From: an uncultured Amylibacter sp.
GTDB taxonomy: Bacteria > Pseudomonadota > Alphaproteobacteria > Rhodobacterales > Rhodobacteraceae
Assembly (NCBI GenBank): GCA_959347425.1
Contig: OY365741.1
Span: 892,501 to 956,500, forward strand
Length of the DNA stretch: 64,000 nt
Direction: 5' to 3'
Shown here: piece after piece, positions 45,381 to 56,800 of the stretch
Numbering within the stretch: position 1 is the stretch's first letter
Layout: every line of letters begins with the position of its first letter
The notes under the pieces: model-generated
The model's database searches: none
What the model saw: only the letters and a program-made list of their open reading frames with translations
Told to the model about the DNA's origin: nothing
Program-made: the position numbers and the translations under genes

Positions 45381-46007
45381 TTAATCTCTTTTCAATCTCT
45401 CTTCAAGGGCTTTTGCGCCAGCTTTGGTGATAACCAAAGTATTGGATTTCAAAATATCATAGACATTCGCGCCGGCACTTGGCAAAACATCCAAACCCGT
45501 TATATTACGCGAAGCCATGGCAAAATTCGCATCAAGCTCGGCGCCGTCAATAATCAGAGTTTTCTTCCAACCCAAGTTATAGACCATTTTCGCCAGTGTA
45601 CTGGTTTTTGCGGTTTTCAATGTTGCCTCATCCAGGATAATCAATTCACCCGCGCTGACCTTTGCCGATAGGGCATGGCGTAATCCCAAGGCACGGAATT
45701 TCTTCGTGAGCTTATGGGCATGACTACGCGGAGTTGGACCTTTGTAAATCCCGCCACCGCGGAATATCGGGGCGTTACGGTCGCCATGACGCGCCCCGCC
45801 AGAGCCCTTTTGCCGTACGATTTTACGGGTGGAATAGCTGGTTTCGCGGCGGGTTTTTACCTTATGCGTGCCAGCTTGGCGTTTCGCCAACTGATAGCGG
45901 ACAACACGGTGCAAAATATCAACACGCGGAGTTAAGGCGAAAATCCCATCGTCTAGGTCAAGCTCGCCTGCGGCTTTGGATTCTAGGTTAATGACCTTGG
46001 TCTTCAT
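45381..46007 (-). CDS. rplD: 50S ribosomal protein L4
   Basis: 208 residues with the tunnel loop ([22 protein letters not shown]). Its start overlaps the rplC stop by 4 nt. In E. coli L4 represses the S10 operon; no leader could be assigned here. Confidence 0.98.
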   Translation of the reverse strand: MKTKVINLESKAAGELDLDDGIFALTPRVDILHRVVRYQLAKRQAGTHKVKTRRETSYSTRKIVRQKGSGGARHGDRNAPIFRGGGIYKGPTPRSHAHKLTKKFRALGLRHALSAKVSAGELIILDEATLKTAKTSTLAKMVYNLGWKKTLIIDGAELDANFAMASRNITGLDVLPSAGANVYDILKSNTLVITKAGAKALEERLKRD

Positions 46008-47089
46008 TTGGACTCTCCTTCTTTTTGCTCTGTGGCATCAGCAGATACTTCCGAATCGGCTGGTGCTTCAGCAGGGGCTTCAGCTTCTTTTTGCTCTGGA
46101 GCGTCGGCAGATACTTCCGAATCGGCAGGGGCTTCAGCAGGGGCTTCAGCTTTTACTTCTTCGGCTGGTGCCTCTTCAACTTTGGCTTCTTCAGCAGGTG
46201 CTTCGGTTTTGGCTTCTTCAGTTTTCACTTCTTCGGCTTTAACCTCTGGTGTTTCTGGCGTTGGCGTTGCTGGTGTTTCCACTTGCGCCTCTGGTGCAGG
46301 TGTTGCCTCTGCTACAGGAGCATCCACAACTGCATCCACAACTTCTTCCATCACCTCAGCCGTATCGGCAACTTGGTCGGCTTTTGGCGCGTCAGGCGCG
46401 GGTGCTGTGCTCATTTGACTACGCAACGCGGCTGGCATCGGCAAATCCTTTGGCGCGGCTTTCTTTACAGAATCCTTCACCATAACCCAGCCACCTTTGG
46501 AACCAGGCACTGCACCCTTTACCATAATCAGCCCGCGTTCAGCATCGGTTTTTATCACTTCCAAATTCTGCGTGGTTTGGCGTTTTGCCCCCATATGCCC
46601 AGCCATTTTCTTACCTTTGAAAACCTTACCCGGATCTTGGCATTGCCCAGTTGACCCGTGCGAGCGATGCGACACGGATACCCCGTGGGTTGCCCGAAGC
46701 CCGCTAAAGTTCCAACGTTTCATACTGCCCTGAAAGCCCTTACCAATAGTCACACCCGCGATATCAACCTTTTGACCTTCCAAAAAGTGATTGGCTGTCA
46801 GCTCTTCCCCGACATCAATCAAATTATCGCTTGAAACACGAAATTCCACGATTTTACGTTTGGGTTCGACCTTTGCCTTGGCAAAATGCCCGCGTTGTCC
46901 AGCCGATTGACGTTTAACTTTTGCCATCCCCGCGCCCAGCTGTACGGCGGTATAACCATCCGATTCCAGCCTGCGTTGGGCAACCACCTGCACATTATCC
47001 ATGTGCAGAACCGTTACTGGGACTTGTCGTCCATCCTGCATAAACAGGCGGGTCATCCCCAATTTTTTTGCAATAATACCAGAACGCAT
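46004..47089 (-). CDS. rplC: 50S ribosomal protein L3 with a long acidic tail
   Basis: 361 residues against about 205-240 usually. Residues 1-230 are normal L3 ([41 protein letters not shown]). From about 235 to the end is an Ala/Glu/Pro/Val tail with an internal duplication of [16 protein letters not shown]. The tail keeps frame to the overlap with rplD, so it is real sequence rather than a shifted read. Confidence 0.97.
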   Translation of the reverse strand: MRSGIIAKKLGMTRLFMQDGRQVPVTVLHMDNVQVVAQRRLESDGYTAVQLGAGMAKVKRQSAGQRGHFAKAKVEPKRKIVEFRVSSDNLIDVGEELTANHFLEGQKVDIAGVTIGKGFQGSMKRWNFSGLRATHGVSVSHRSHGSTGQCQDPGKVFKGKKMAGHMGAKRQTTQNLEVIKTDAERGLIMVKGAVPGSKGGWVMVKDSVKKAAPKDLPMPAALRSQMSTAPAPDAPKADQVADTAEVMEEVVDAVVDAPVAEATPAPEAQVETPATPTPETPEVKAEEVKTEEAKTEAPAEEAKVEEAPAEEVKAEAPAEAPADSEVSADAPEQKEAEAPAEAPADSEVSADATEQKEGESK

Positions 47090-47139
47090 TTTATTTTGCC
47101 TTTTTGTCTAACAACACCAGTGTCGTTAAAGAGTTATAG

Positions 47140-47451
47140 TTATAGTTTAATTTCAACATCCACGCCCGCCGCCAAATCAAGACGCATCAGCGCATCAACC
47201 GTTTGTGGCGTTGGATCAATGATATCCAACAAGCGTTTGTGTATCCGAATTTCAAATTGCTCGCGCGATTTTTTATTCACGTGAGGCGAACGCAGAACGC
47301 AAAATTTTTCAATTTTATTCGGCAGAGGAATCGGGCCACGCACCTGCGCACCCGTCCGTTTGGCGGTATTAACGATTTCCTCGGTTGAGGCATCTAACAC
47401 GCGGTAATCAAACGCTTTCAGCTGAATTCTTATATTTTGGTTTTGCATCAT
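47140..47451 (-). CDS. rpsJ: 30S ribosomal protein S10
   Basis: 103 residues from ATG 47451 (the ATG three nt later is equally possible). [16 protein letters not shown] and [29 protein letters not shown]. Also NusE, partner of NusB at boxA. Confidence 0.97.
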   Translation of the reverse strand: MMQNQNIRIQLKAFDYRVLDASTEEIVNTAKRTGAQVRGPIPLPNKIEKFCVLRSPHVNKKSREQFEIRIHKRLLDIIDPTPQTVDALMRLDLAAGVDVEIKL

Positions 47452-47475
47452 TTTGTCTTTCAAGACTTGCTTTTG

Positions 47476-47509
47476 TTAAAAACGACGGAGTTTTGAAAAC
47501 CCCGTCGTT
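47476..47509 (-). terminator. intrinsic terminator or attenuator after tuf
   Basis: On the minus strand AACGACGG (47502-47509 side) pairs with CCGTCGTT (47481-47488 side), then TTTTTAAC. It lies between the tuf stop and rpsJ. No promoter fits in the remaining gap, so read-through must feed the S10 genes. Confidence 0.65.
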
Positions 47510-47518
47510 CGGTTTCTT

Positions 47519-48697
47519 TTATTCGTTTATTTTGGCAACAACACCAGAGCCAACAGTCCGCCCACCTTCACGGATAGCAAAGCGCAAGCCTTGTTCCATG
47601 GCAATCGGCGCAATCAGCTCCACATTGAATTTCAAATTATCACCAGGCATCACCATTTCCGTGCCAGACGGTAATTCCACCGTCCCCGTCACATCGGTTG
47701 TGCGGAAATAAAACTGCGGACGATAATTGGCGAAAAACGGAGTGTGCCGCCCGCCTTCATCCTTTGTCAAAATATAAACCTCGGCTTCAAATTTCGTGTG
47801 TGGATTAACGCTTTTCGGCTTACACAAAACCTGCCCGCGTTCCACAGCATCGCGTTCCACGCCACGAAGCAGAACCCCGACATTATCGCCAGCTTCACCA
47901 CGATCCAGCAGTTTGCGGAACATTTCCACACCTGTGCAGATGGTTTTCGTCGTGGCTTTCAGACCAACGATTTCAATCTCATCGCCAACATTAACAACAC
48001 CGCGTTCCACGCGACCTGTGACAACTGTGCCACGACCAGAGATTGAAAACACATCCTCAATCGGCAGCAAGAACGGCTGATCAACAGCCCGTGCAGGTTG
48101 GGGGATATTGGCATCAACAGCCTTCATCAATTCGGAAATCTTTTCCGTGCCGATAGCATCATCGCGCCCTTCCAAAGCCGCCAGAGCAGACCCAGAAACG
48201 ATGGGAATATCATCACCAGGATAATCATAGCTGGATAGCAATTCGCGGATTTCCATCTCAACCAATTCCAGCAATTCATCATCATCAACCTGATCGACTT
48301 TGTTCATAAAGACAACCATCGCGGGAATGCCAACCTGACGACCCAGCAAAATATGCTCGCGCGTTTGGGGCATAGGACCATCGGCGGCACTCACCACCAA
48401 AATCGCGCCGTCCATTTGCGCAGCACCCGTGATCATGTTTTTCACATAATCGGCGTGTCCCGGGCAATCCACATGGGCATAGTGCCGAGCTTCGGTTTCA
48501 TATTCCACGTGGGCGGTGGAAATCGTAATTCCACGCGCCTTTTCTTCTGGCGCACCGTCAATTTCATCGTATGCTTTAAAGGTATCCGAGAATTGCTTGG
48601 TAATCGCCGCCGTAAGCGTCGTTTTGCCGTGATCAACGTGACCGATTGTGCCAATGTTGCAATGCGGCTTGTTTCTTTCAAATTTTTGTTTTGCCAT
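47519..48697 (-). CDS. tuf: elongation factor Tu
   Basis: 392 residues: G1 [10 protein letters not shown]3 DCPGHADY, G4 NKVDQVDD. It brings aminoacyl-tRNA to the ribosome. GGAGG precedes it. Alphaproteobacteria often carry a second tuf elsewhere; only one is here. Confidence 0.98.
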   Translation of the reverse strand: MAKQKFERNKPHCNIGTIGHVDHGKTTLTAAITKQFSDTFKAYDEIDGAPEEKARGITISTAHVEYETEARHYAHVDCPGHADYVKNMITGAAQMDGAILVVSAADGPMPQTREHILLGRQVGIPAMVVFMNKVDQVDDDELLELVEMEIRELLSSYDYPGDDIPIVSGSALAALEGRDDAIGTEKISELMKAVDANIPQPARAVDQPFLLPIEDVFSISGRGTVVTGRVERGVVNVGDEIEIVGLKATTKTICTGVEMFRKLLDRGEAGDNVGVLLRGVERDAVERGQVLCKPKSVNPHTKFEAEVYILTKDEGGRHTPFFANYRPQFYFRTTDVTGTVELPSGTEMVMPGDNLKFNVELIAPIAMEQGLRFAIREGGRTVGSGVVAKINE

Positions 48698-48742
48698 AAT
48701 GGCCTCCTGTTTTTTATGCGCAACGCGCGGGGGTATCTACGC

Positions 48743-50860
48743 CTAGGCGAATTTCGATTGAATTTCCTCAGAAATATTGGAAGGAACAGTTTCATAGTGC
48801 GAAAACTGCATGGTAAAGTTCGCCCGTCCAGAGGACATAGAGCGCAACGTATTAATATAGCCAAACATGCTGGCCAGTGGAACCCGTGCATCAATCGCAA
48901 TCGCATTACCACGGGTATCTTGTCCTTGGACAATACCACGTCGCGATGTCAAATCGCCAATGATATTGCCTGTGTAGTCTTCTGGTGTCACCACCTCTAC
49001 CTTCATAATCGGTTCCAGCATTTTCGCGCCAGCCTTACGCAGACCATCACGCATGCCCATCCGTCCAGCGATTTCAAACGCCATGACCGAGGAATCAACA
49101 TCGTGGTATTTGCCGTCCAGCAATTCTACCTTAAAATCAATCACGGGGAAACCCGCCAAAGGTCCGCTATCCATAACGGATTTAATACCTTTTTCCACAC
49201 CTGGGATATATTCTTTGGGGATAGAGCCACCGACAATTTTTGATTCAAACGAATAGCCTTCGCCAGGTTCGGTCGGCAATAACAGCATTTTCACTTCGGC
49301 ATATTGACCAGAACCACCAGATTGTTTCTTATGGGTATAAGTGATTTCGGCTTCATGGGATATAGTCTCGCGATACGCAACCTGTGGTGCGCCGATATTC
49401 GCCTCCACTTTAAATTCGCGTTTCAGCCGATCAACCAGAATATCCAAGTGCAATTCGCCCATGCCCTTCATAATCGTTTGCCCTGATTCCAAATCGGTTT
49501 CCACACGGAAGGACGGGTCTTCGGCCGCCAAACGCGCCAAACCTTGCGACATTTTTTCTTGGTCAACCTTGGTTTTAGGCTCTACCGCGATTTCAATCAC
49601 CGGATCGGGGAAAGTCATTGTTTCCAAAATAACAGGCTCTGCCGATGAACACAAGGTATCGCCCGTTGTTGTATCTTTCAAACCTGCCAGCGCGATAATA
49701 TCGCCAGAAAAAGCCTCTGATATTTCTTCGCGGTTGTTAGAGTGCATCATCATCATTCGCCCAATACGCTCGCGTTTATTCTTGGTGGAATTGATGATAG
49801 CATCACCCTTGTTTATCACGCCCGAATAAATCCGCGTAAAGGTCAGCGAGCCGACAAACGGGTCATTCATAATCTTAAACGCCAGCCCAGAAAACGCCAT
49901 ATTGTCATCGGCACGGCGGGGAATATCACGGGTTTCCGTCTCATCACCAGGTTTAAAGCCCATATAATCAACGACATCCAAGGGCGAAGGCAAATAATCA
50001 ATCACCGCGTTTAGCAAAGGTTGCACACCCTTATTTTTAAAAGCAGAACCAGCCAGCACAGGCACAAAATTCATCCCAATCGTGCCTTTGCGAATCAGTT
50101 TGCGCAAGGTATCAACATCAGGCTCTGTCCCGTCCAAATAAGCCTCCATCGCGGTATCATCCAGCTCCACTGCCAATTCCAGCATTTCATGGCGTAATTT
50201 ATTGGCGGTTTCTTTCAGCGAATCGCGAATTTCGCGTTTTTCCCAGCTTGAGCCCAAATCTTCGCCCGCATAAACCCATTCTTCCATGGTGACCAGATCA
50301 ACGATGCCTTCCAGCTCCGTCTCTGCCCCAATCGGGATTTGAATTGGCATAGCCAGCGCACCCGTACGGTCTTTAATCATCGCAACACAGTTAAAGAAAT
50401 CCGCGCCCGTTTTATCCATTTTATTGACAAAAACAATCCGTGGGACTTTGTATCTGTCGGCCTGCCGCCAAACGGTTTCTGTTTGTGGTTCAACCCCTGC
50501 GTTGGCATCCAGCACGCAAACCGCACCATCCAAAACCGCCAAGGAACGTTCCACTTCTATGGTGAAATCAACGTGTCCTGGGGTATCAATGATATTCAAA
50601 CGATGCTTATTACCCTCAGAATTTTCGCCGTCTTCTGTCCGCTCCCAAAAAGTAGTCGTGGCAGCAGAGGTAATGGTAATCCCACGTTCCTGTTCCTGCT
50701 CCATCCAATCCATCGTGGCGGCACCATCGTGCACCTCGCCTATCGAATGCGATTTACCAGTATAATATAAAATCCGCTCTGTACATGTAGTCTTACCAGC
50801 ATCAATATGTGCCATAATCCCAAAGTTGCGATAGTGATCAAGCGTAAAGTCGCGTGCCAT
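48743..50860 (-). CDS. fusA: elongation factor G
   Basis: 705 residues with the GTPase domain ([21 protein letters not shown]) and domains II-V. It drives translocation and ribosome recycling. Gene order rpsL-rpsG-fusA-tuf is the classic str operon. Confidence 0.98.
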   Translation of the reverse strand: MARDFTLDHYRNFGIMAHIDAGKTTCTERILYYTGKSHSIGEVHDGAATMDWMEQEQERGITITSAATTTFWERTEDGENSEGNKHRLNIIDTPGHVDFTIEVERSLAVLDGAVCVLDANAGVEPQTETVWRQADRYKVPRIVFVNKMDKTGADFFNCVAMIKDRTGALAMPIQIPIGAETELEGIVDLVTMEEWVYAGEDLGSSWEKREIRDSLKETANKLRHEMLELAVELDDTAMEAYLDGTEPDVDTLRKLIRKGTIGMNFVPVLAGSAFKNKGVQPLLNAVIDYLPSPLDVVDYMGFKPGDETETRDIPRRADDNMAFSGLAFKIMNDPFVGSLTFTRIYSGVINKGDAIINSTKNKRERIGRMMMMHSNNREEISEAFSGDIIALAGLKDTTTGDTLCSSAEPVILETMTFPDPVIEIAVEPKTKVDQEKMSQGLARLAAEDPSFRVETDLESGQTIMKGMGELHLDILVDRLKREFKVEANIGAPQVAYRETISHEAEITYTHKKQSGGSGQYAEVKMLLLPTEPGEGYSFESKIVGGSIPKEYIPGVEKGIKSVMDSGPLAGFPVIDFKVELLDGKYHDVDSSVMAFEIAGRMGMRDGLRKAGAKMLEPIMKVEVVTPEDYTGNIIGDLTSRRGIVQGQDTRGNAIAIDARVPLASMFGYINTLRSMSSGRANFTMQFSHYETVPSNISEEIQSKFA

Positions 50861-50872
50861 TGTTGTAATCCT

Positions 50873-51346
<474 letters not shown>

Positions 51347-51355
51347 TTAAATCCC

Positions 51356-51727
51356 TTACTTCGGCTTCTTCGCGCCGTATTTGGAACGCCGTTGCTTACG
51401 ATCCTTAACGCCTTGGGTGTCCAAACACCCCCGTAAAATATGATACCGAACACCGGGAAGATCCTTTACCCGACCGCCGCGAATCAAAACAACCGAGTGT
51501 TCTTGTAAATTGTGTGCCTCACCTGGGATATACGAAATCACCTCATACCCATTGGTTAGGCGTACTTTGGCAACTTTCCGCATAGCAGAGTTCGGTTTTT
51601 TCGGCGTTGTGGTATAAACGCGAGTGCAAACACCCCGCTTTTGCGGGCAATTCTCAAGGTGCATGGACTTTGAGCGTTTAATCTTTGGCTGGCGCGGTTT
51701 GCGAATCAGCTGTTGTATCGTTGGCAT
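51356..51727 (-). CDS. rpsL: 30S ribosomal protein S12
   Basis: 123 residues. [24 protein letters not shown] keeps Lys at the streptomycin-sensitive position (TTPKKPNS), and the later [10 protein letters not shown] is also standard, so no streptomycin-resistance change is seen. Confidence 0.98.
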   Translation of the reverse strand: MPTIQQLIRKPRQPKIKRSKSMHLENCPQKRGVCTRVYTTTPKKPNSAMRKVAKVRLTNGYEVISYIPGEAHNLQEHSVVLIRGGRVKDLPGVRYHILRGCLDTQGVKDRKQRRSKYGAKKPK

Positions 51728-51909
51728 GAGGTTCCCCGCTTACCGAATTTCGTTTGAACCGCCCGTTAAGAAAACAAGCAATCCCGCGTTAAAACCTATA
51801 AAAAACAGGTCTTACCGACATTTATGTATCAGAGGATCGCGACAAGTGTCTGGATCATGTCCGCCAGTTATGGCTGGTGTTAAAAGGGTGTTATCCCAAT
51901 TATTAGGCG

Positions 51910-51938
51910 CATATACCAATATTTTTACAGGTTTGCAA
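51910..51938 (-). promoter_or_regulatory. candidate promoter of the str operon (rpsL)
   Basis: Minus strand TTGCAA (51933-51938), 17-nt spacer, TATATG (51910-51915), about 180 nt before rpsL. The leader holds a small ACCT...AGGT hairpin. Nothing else notable was seen in 51728-52003. Confidence 0.55.
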
Positions 51939-52003
51939 TGGGTATATGTCTTTTTTATGGATTTTTATGCTTATTTTTACTTTTTTATGGTTTTTATTGC
52001 TTT

Positions 52004-52333
52004 TTATTTGAAACGAACGAATACAACTTCTTGTTTTTCAAGGGAAACACTCTCAATTCGCCATCCAGCCGTAAGCCATGCAAGGGCGTGATAATATCGC
52101 CTCTTTCCATTGCTATCATCGTGTTCTGAACGAAATTCCCACCATGAGCGACTATTGTATGCACTATCGGGTAATATCCCATCCCCCCTTGTGCGACCAA
52201 GTTCCTTAAAGCCAATAGAAAACCTATCACCTGTACGATTGCAAAAGAACTCATGCATTGGTTTGTTTTTTGAACCATCGCAAGGCGGTAATTTACCTTG
52301 CCTTGCCCGCTCAACATTCTTTTCATCAATCAT
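52004..52333 (-). CDS. small hypothetical protein between rpoC and rpsL
   Basis: 109 residues. The second half, with DSAYNSRSWWEFRSEHDDSN and ALAWLTAGWRIESVSLEKQEVVFVRF, resembles the Trp-rich fold often found at the C-terminus of small nucleic-acid-associated or DUF7662-like proteins (from memory, uncertain). It starts 8 nt after rpoC and ends before the rpsL promoter. An overlapping frame in another phase is a shadow. No function is claimed. Confidence 0.6.
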   Translation of the reverse strand: MIDEKNVERARQGKLPPCDGSKNKPMHEFFCNRTGDRFSIGFKELGRTRGDGILPDSAYNSRSWWEFRSEHDDSNGKRRYYHALAWLTAGWRIESVSLEKQEVVFVRFK

Positions 52334-52341
52334 AGCAAGAC

Positions 52342-55300
52342 CTATGTAACGATATCCGACTCTTCACTTGGTGCGGGTGTGTCGCTTGGCGTGTCATCGG
52401 CAACCAGATTCGCATCATCCGCATCATCACTGGTGGTATCCATAACTTCCATAGCATCGGCGGTAGAGCCTGTCGTATCATCGCTCATATCCTCTGGCAC
52501 ATCGGCTTGCAGACGTTCAAACATCGCCGCTTCATCAAACGGGTCTTTATCCCCGTCTAAATCCGTGGGCGCGTTCAAAGCCAACCTTGCTTCTTCCTCT
52601 TTACGCTTATCTTCCAAAATAACCGCATCGCGTTCGGCCGCAATCGCACGGATTTTTTGTATCGCGCCACCCGTGCCAGCAGGAATCAACCGCCCAACAA
52701 TCACGTTTTCCTTCAGCCCAATCAATCGGTCTTTCTTACCCTTAATCGCGGCTTCGGTTAGAATTCGCGTAGTCTCTTGGAAAGACGCGGCAGAAATAAA
52801 CGAGCGGGTTTGCAAAGAAGCCTTGGTAATCCCCAGCAAAATTGGCGCACCAACGGCGGGTTCTAACTCCTTTTTCAAAGCAAGAGCATTAATCTCTTCC
52901 AGCTCTGCCTTATCCACCTGTTCGCCTTTTAACAGAGTCGTGCCACCCGATTCGCTGATTTCCCATTTTTGCAGCATTTGGCGCACGATAACCTCAATAT
53001 GTTTATCGTTGATTTTCACACCTTGCAGGCGGTACACCTCTTGAACTTCTTCAATCATGTATTCGGCCAAAGCCTCAATCCCCATGATATTCAAAATATC
53101 GTGGGGGGCAGGATTGCCGTCCATGATATATTCGCCCTTTTGGATAAAATCGCCTTCGCGTACGGGAATATGCTTGCCCTTCGGCACCATATAATGACGG
53201 ACATTGGTTTCATCATCACTCGCCGTGATTTGAATCCGCCGTTTGTTTTTGAAATCCTTGCCGAAGGACACATAACCATCCATTTCAGCAATAATCGCGT
53301 GATTTTTCGGGCGGCGAGCCTCAAACAATTCCGCCACACGAGGCAAACCCCCCGTGATGTCTTTTGTTTTCGTGCTGGCACGGGGAATCCGCGCCAAAAT
53401 ATCACCCGCGATGATTTCTTGACCGTCTTCCACGGACAAAATCGCATCAACCGACATAGCATGGCGGTCTGGGTTGCCGTTTTCCAGCAACACATCCTCA
53501 CCAGTCTTTTTATCAACCACAGAAACCTCTGGTTTCAAATCGGATTTGGAGGGCATGGAACGCCAATCGGACACGATACGCTGGGTAATTCCCGTTTCAT
53601 AATCGGTCACATGGCGCAAAGACACACCCGCGACCAAATCATGGAAACGGGCTATCCCGCTTTGCTGAGCAATGATTGGCAGGGTATAAGGATCCCATTC
53701 AAACAATTTATCGCCACGCGCCACTTTATCGCCCGTTTTCACCAACAGCTTTGTGCCGTAATCCACTTTATGGGTGACCAGCTCTTGCTTATTTTCATCC
53801 ATAATAGCGACAACAACATTCCGTGCCATAACATAAAACTCACCCGTGCGGGTTTTCAATATATTGGCGTTGCGGATTTCAATAATCCCGTTTTGGGAGC
53901 TGTCTTGGAAAGACTGCTGGCTACCCTCTGCCACGCCACCAATGTGAAAGGTACGCATGGTCAGCTGAGTTCCAGGCTCGCCAATGGATTGCGCCGCGAT
54001 AATACCGACGGCTTCACCGATATTGGCTTTTTCACCACGGGCAAGGTCGCGACCATAACACTGGGCGCAAACACCTTCTTCGGCTTCGCAAGTCAGCGGG
54101 CTGCGGATTAACAACGATACCAGACCGGATTTTTCAATCTCATCGGACATACGTTCGTCCAACATCTGCCCTTTGGTTGCCATGATTTCACCCGTTGCAG
54201 GGTGCAAAACATCCTCTGCCACGACACGCCCCAAGCACCGCTCGGACAAAGTAGAGATAATAATCCCATCCTTTATCGCGGCGCGGGCTGTGATGGATAA
54301 TGGCGTACCACAATCATCTTGGCGCACGATACAATCCTGTGCCACATCAACCAGTCGCCGTGTTAGATAACCCGAATTCGCGGTTTTCAGCGCGGTATCG
54401 GACAGACCTTTCCGCGCCCCGTGGGTGGAATTAAAGTATTCCAGCACCGAAAGACCCTCTTTAAAGTTAGAGATAATTGGCGTTTCAATAATATCCCCAT
54501 TCGGTTTCGCCATCAGCCCCCGCATCCCGCCCAACTGACGCATTTGCGTGGTAGAACCCCGCGCACCAGAATGCGCCATCATATAGACAGAATTGGGTTC
54601 TTGTTCCACGTCATCCTTATCAAATTTGGCGGTGGAGATAGAGGTCATCATAGCCTCTGTCACCTCTTCATTGGCGGTTGTCCAAGCATCCACAACTTTG
54701 TTATACTTTTCACCCTGAGATATCAGACCGTCCATATATTGCTGTTCAAAACTTTTCACCAGCTCACGCGTGGCATTGACCAAAATCTCTTTCTTCTCTG
54801 GCACAACGATATCGTCTTTGCCAAAGGAAATCCCAGCTTTGCACGATTCTTTAAAGCCAAGCGACATAATCTTATCACAGAAAATAACCGATTCTTTCTT
54901 ACCGCAATAGCGATAAACCGTGTCAATAACCTCACCCACTTCTTTTTTACGCAACAGGCGATTAACCAAAGAAAACGGAGCTTTATTGTTGGGTGGCAAA
55001 AGGCAACCCAATTTTACCCGGCCCGGGGTGGTATCAAAACGTTCATAGACGGTATTACCCTGTTCATCAACCACTTCCATACGACAAACGATGTTGGAAT
55101 GCAGATGCACGATGGCATTATCCAAGGCGTGATCCACCTCTTTCGGGGAGGCAAAAATCATCCCTTCGCCAGGCATGCCTTTACGGGCAAGACTAAGGTA
55201 ATAAATCCCCAGAATCATATCTTGCGATGGGACAACAATCGGTTTGCCGTTGGCGGGGGATAGGACGTTATTGCTCGATAACATCAAAACCCGGGCTTCC

Positions 55301-56745
55301 AATTGCGATTCAAGGCTGAGCGGTACATGCACCGCCATTTGGTCACCATCAAAATCGGCATTAAACGCGGCACAAACCAACGGGTGGAGCTGAATCGCTT
55401 TACCCTCTATCAAAATCGGTTCAAACGCTTGGATACCCAAACGGTGCAAGGTTGGCGCACGGTTTAACAAAATTGGATGCTCGCGAATCACATCATCCAA
55501 AATATCCCAAACTTCTGAACGTTCCTTTTCCACGAATTTTTTCGATTGCTTGACGGTAGAGGATAGCCCCCTTGCCTCCAATCGGCTAAAGATAAAAGGT
55601 TTAAACAGCTCTAACGCCATTTGTTTGGGCAAACCGCATTGATGCAGTTTTAATTCTGGTCCAGTCACAATAACGCTACGCCCAGAAAAATCCACCCGTT
55701 TGCCCAGCAAGTTTTGGCGGAACCGCCCTTGCTTACCTTTTAACATATCAGATAAAGATTTCAGCGGGCGTTTATTCGTGCCTGTGATAATCCGACCACG
55801 CCGCCCGTTATCAAACAAGGCATCCACGGATTCCTGCAACATACGTTTTTCATTACGCACAATAATATCGGGCGCACGGAGTTCCATCAGCCGTTTCAGG
55901 CGATTATTTCGGTTAATCACACGGCGATACAAATCATTCAAATCGGAGGCAGCAAACCGCCCGCCATCCAGTGGCACAAGCGGGCGCAATTCTGGCGGTA
56001 TCACGGGCAAAGTTGTCATCACCATCCATTCGGGGCGATTCCCCGATTCGATAAAGGCTTCTATAACCTTTAACCGCTTGATGATTTTGGCGATTTTTAG
56101 CTCACTCGTGGCTTCAGCCAAATCTTCACGCAGATGGTCGGCTTCGGTTTCCAAATTAACATTGGACAGCATTTCACGGATGGCTTCGGCGCCGATACCC
56201 GCATGAAAACCGCTTTCGCCGTATTCGTCTTGGGCTTCGTAATACTCGTCTTCGTTCATAAGTTGCCCCGCCGATAATTCGGTCAAGGCAGGGTCAATCA
56301 CTACATATTGTTCAAAATACAAAATCCGTTCCAAATCCCGCAGGGTCAAATCCAAAATAAGACCAATCCGCGATGGCAGGGATTTCAAAAACCAAATATG
56401 GGCAACAGGAGCGGCCAGGGTAATATGCCCCATCCGTTCGCGTCGCACCCGTTGAATGGTGATTTCCACACCGCATTTTTCACAGACAACCCCGTTATAT
56501 TTGCGTTTTTTATATTTACCGCAGACGCATTCGTAATCCTTAATAGGACCGAAAATCCGCGCACAAAACAGCCCATCGCGTTCGGGTTTGAAGGTACGAT
56601 AGTTAATGGTTTCTGGTTTTTTAATCTCGCCAAAAGACCACGATAGGATTTTCTCTGGCGATGCCAGAGAGATTTGCACCTCATCAAAGCCACTGGTGGC
56701 AGCGGCAGGGTTGAACGGGTTATTTATCATTTGCTGGTTCATCAT
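52342..56745 (-). CDS. rpoC: RNA polymerase beta' subunit
   Basis: 1467 residues. N-terminal zinc site ([22 protein letters not shown]), active-site [12 protein letters not shown] holding the catalytic magnesium, second zinc site [19 protein letters not shown], bridge helix and trigger loop region. An acidic, Asp/Thr/Ser-rich tail (about 1400-1467) is normal for the order. It lies 55 nt after rpoB. Confidence 0.98.
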   Translation of the reverse strand: MMNQQMINNPFNPAAATSGFDEVQISLASPEKILSWSFGEIKKPETINYRTFKPERDGLFCARIFGPIKDYECVCGKYKKRKYNGVVCEKCGVEITIQRVRRERMGHITLAAPVAHIWFLKSLPSRIGLILDLTLRDLERILYFEQYVVIDPALTELSAGQLMNEDEYYEAQDEYGESGFHAGIGAEAIREMLSNVNLETEADHLREDLAEATSELKIAKIIKRLKVIEAFIESGNRPEWMVMTTLPVIPPELRPLVPLDGGRFAASDLNDLYRRVINRNNRLKRLMELRAPDIIVRNEKRMLQESVDALFDNGRRGRIITGTNKRPLKSLSDMLKGKQGRFRQNLLGKRVDFSGRSVIVTGPELKLHQCGLPKQMALELFKPFIFSRLEARGLSSTVKQSKKFVEKERSEVWDILDDVIREHPILLNRAPTLHRLGIQAFEPILIEGKAIQLHPLVCAAFNADFDGDQMAVHVPLSLESQLEARVLMLSSNNVLSPANGKPIVVPSQDMILGIYYLSLARKGMPGEGMIFASPKEVDHALDNAIVHLHSNIVCRMEVVDEQGNTVYERFDTTPGRVKLGCLLPPNNKAPFSLVNRLLRKKEVGEVIDTVYRYCGKKESVIFCDKIMSLGFKESCKAGISFGKDDIVVPEKKEILVNATRELVKSFEQQYMDGLISQGEKYNKVVDAWTTANEEVTEAMMTSISTAKFDKDDVEQEPNSVYMMAHSGARGSTTQMRQLGGMRGLMAKPNGDIIETPIISNFKEGLSVLEYFNSTHGARKGLSDTALKTANSGYLTRRLVDVAQDCIVRQDDCGTPLSITARAAIKDGIIISTLSERCLGRVVAEDVLHPATGEIMATKGQMLDERMSDEIEKSGLVSLLIRSPLTCEAEEGVCAQCYGRDLARGEKANIGEAVGIIAAQSIGEPGTQLTMRTFHIGGVAEGSQQSFQDSSQNGIIEIRNANILKTRTGEFYVMARNVVVAIMDENKQELVTHKVDYGTKLLVKTGDKVARGDKLFEWDPYTLPIIAQQSGIARFHDLVAGVSLRHVTDYETGITQRIVSDWRSMPSKSDLKPEVSVVDKKTGEDVLLENGNPDRHAMSVDAILSVEDGQEIIAGDILARIPRASTKTKDITGGLPRVAELFEARRPKNHAIIAEMDGYVSFGKDFKNKRRIQITASDDETNVRHYMVPKGKHIPVREGDFIQKGEYIMDGNPAPHDILNIMGIEALAEYMIEEVQEVYRLQGVKINDKHIEVIVRQMLQKWEISESGGTTLLKGEQVDKAELEEINALALKKELEPAVGAPILLGITKASLQTRSFISAASFQETTRILTEAAIKGKKDRLIGLKENVIVGRLIPAGTGGAIQKIRAIAAERDAVILEDKRKEEEARLALNAPTDLDGDKDPFDEAAMFERLQADVPEDMSDDTTGSTADAMEVMDTTSDDADDANLVADDTPSDTPAPSEESDIVT

Positions 56746-56800
56746 TTTATCCTTTGTTATACGCGGTTAGGGCAGGTGTGGTTTGGTTTATATTTGGCAT

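Noticed and set aside
51994..52329. Frame in another phase over the small gene after rpoC
   Set aside because: It conflicts with the frame that has the Trp-rich fold-like end, and its composition is unremarkable.
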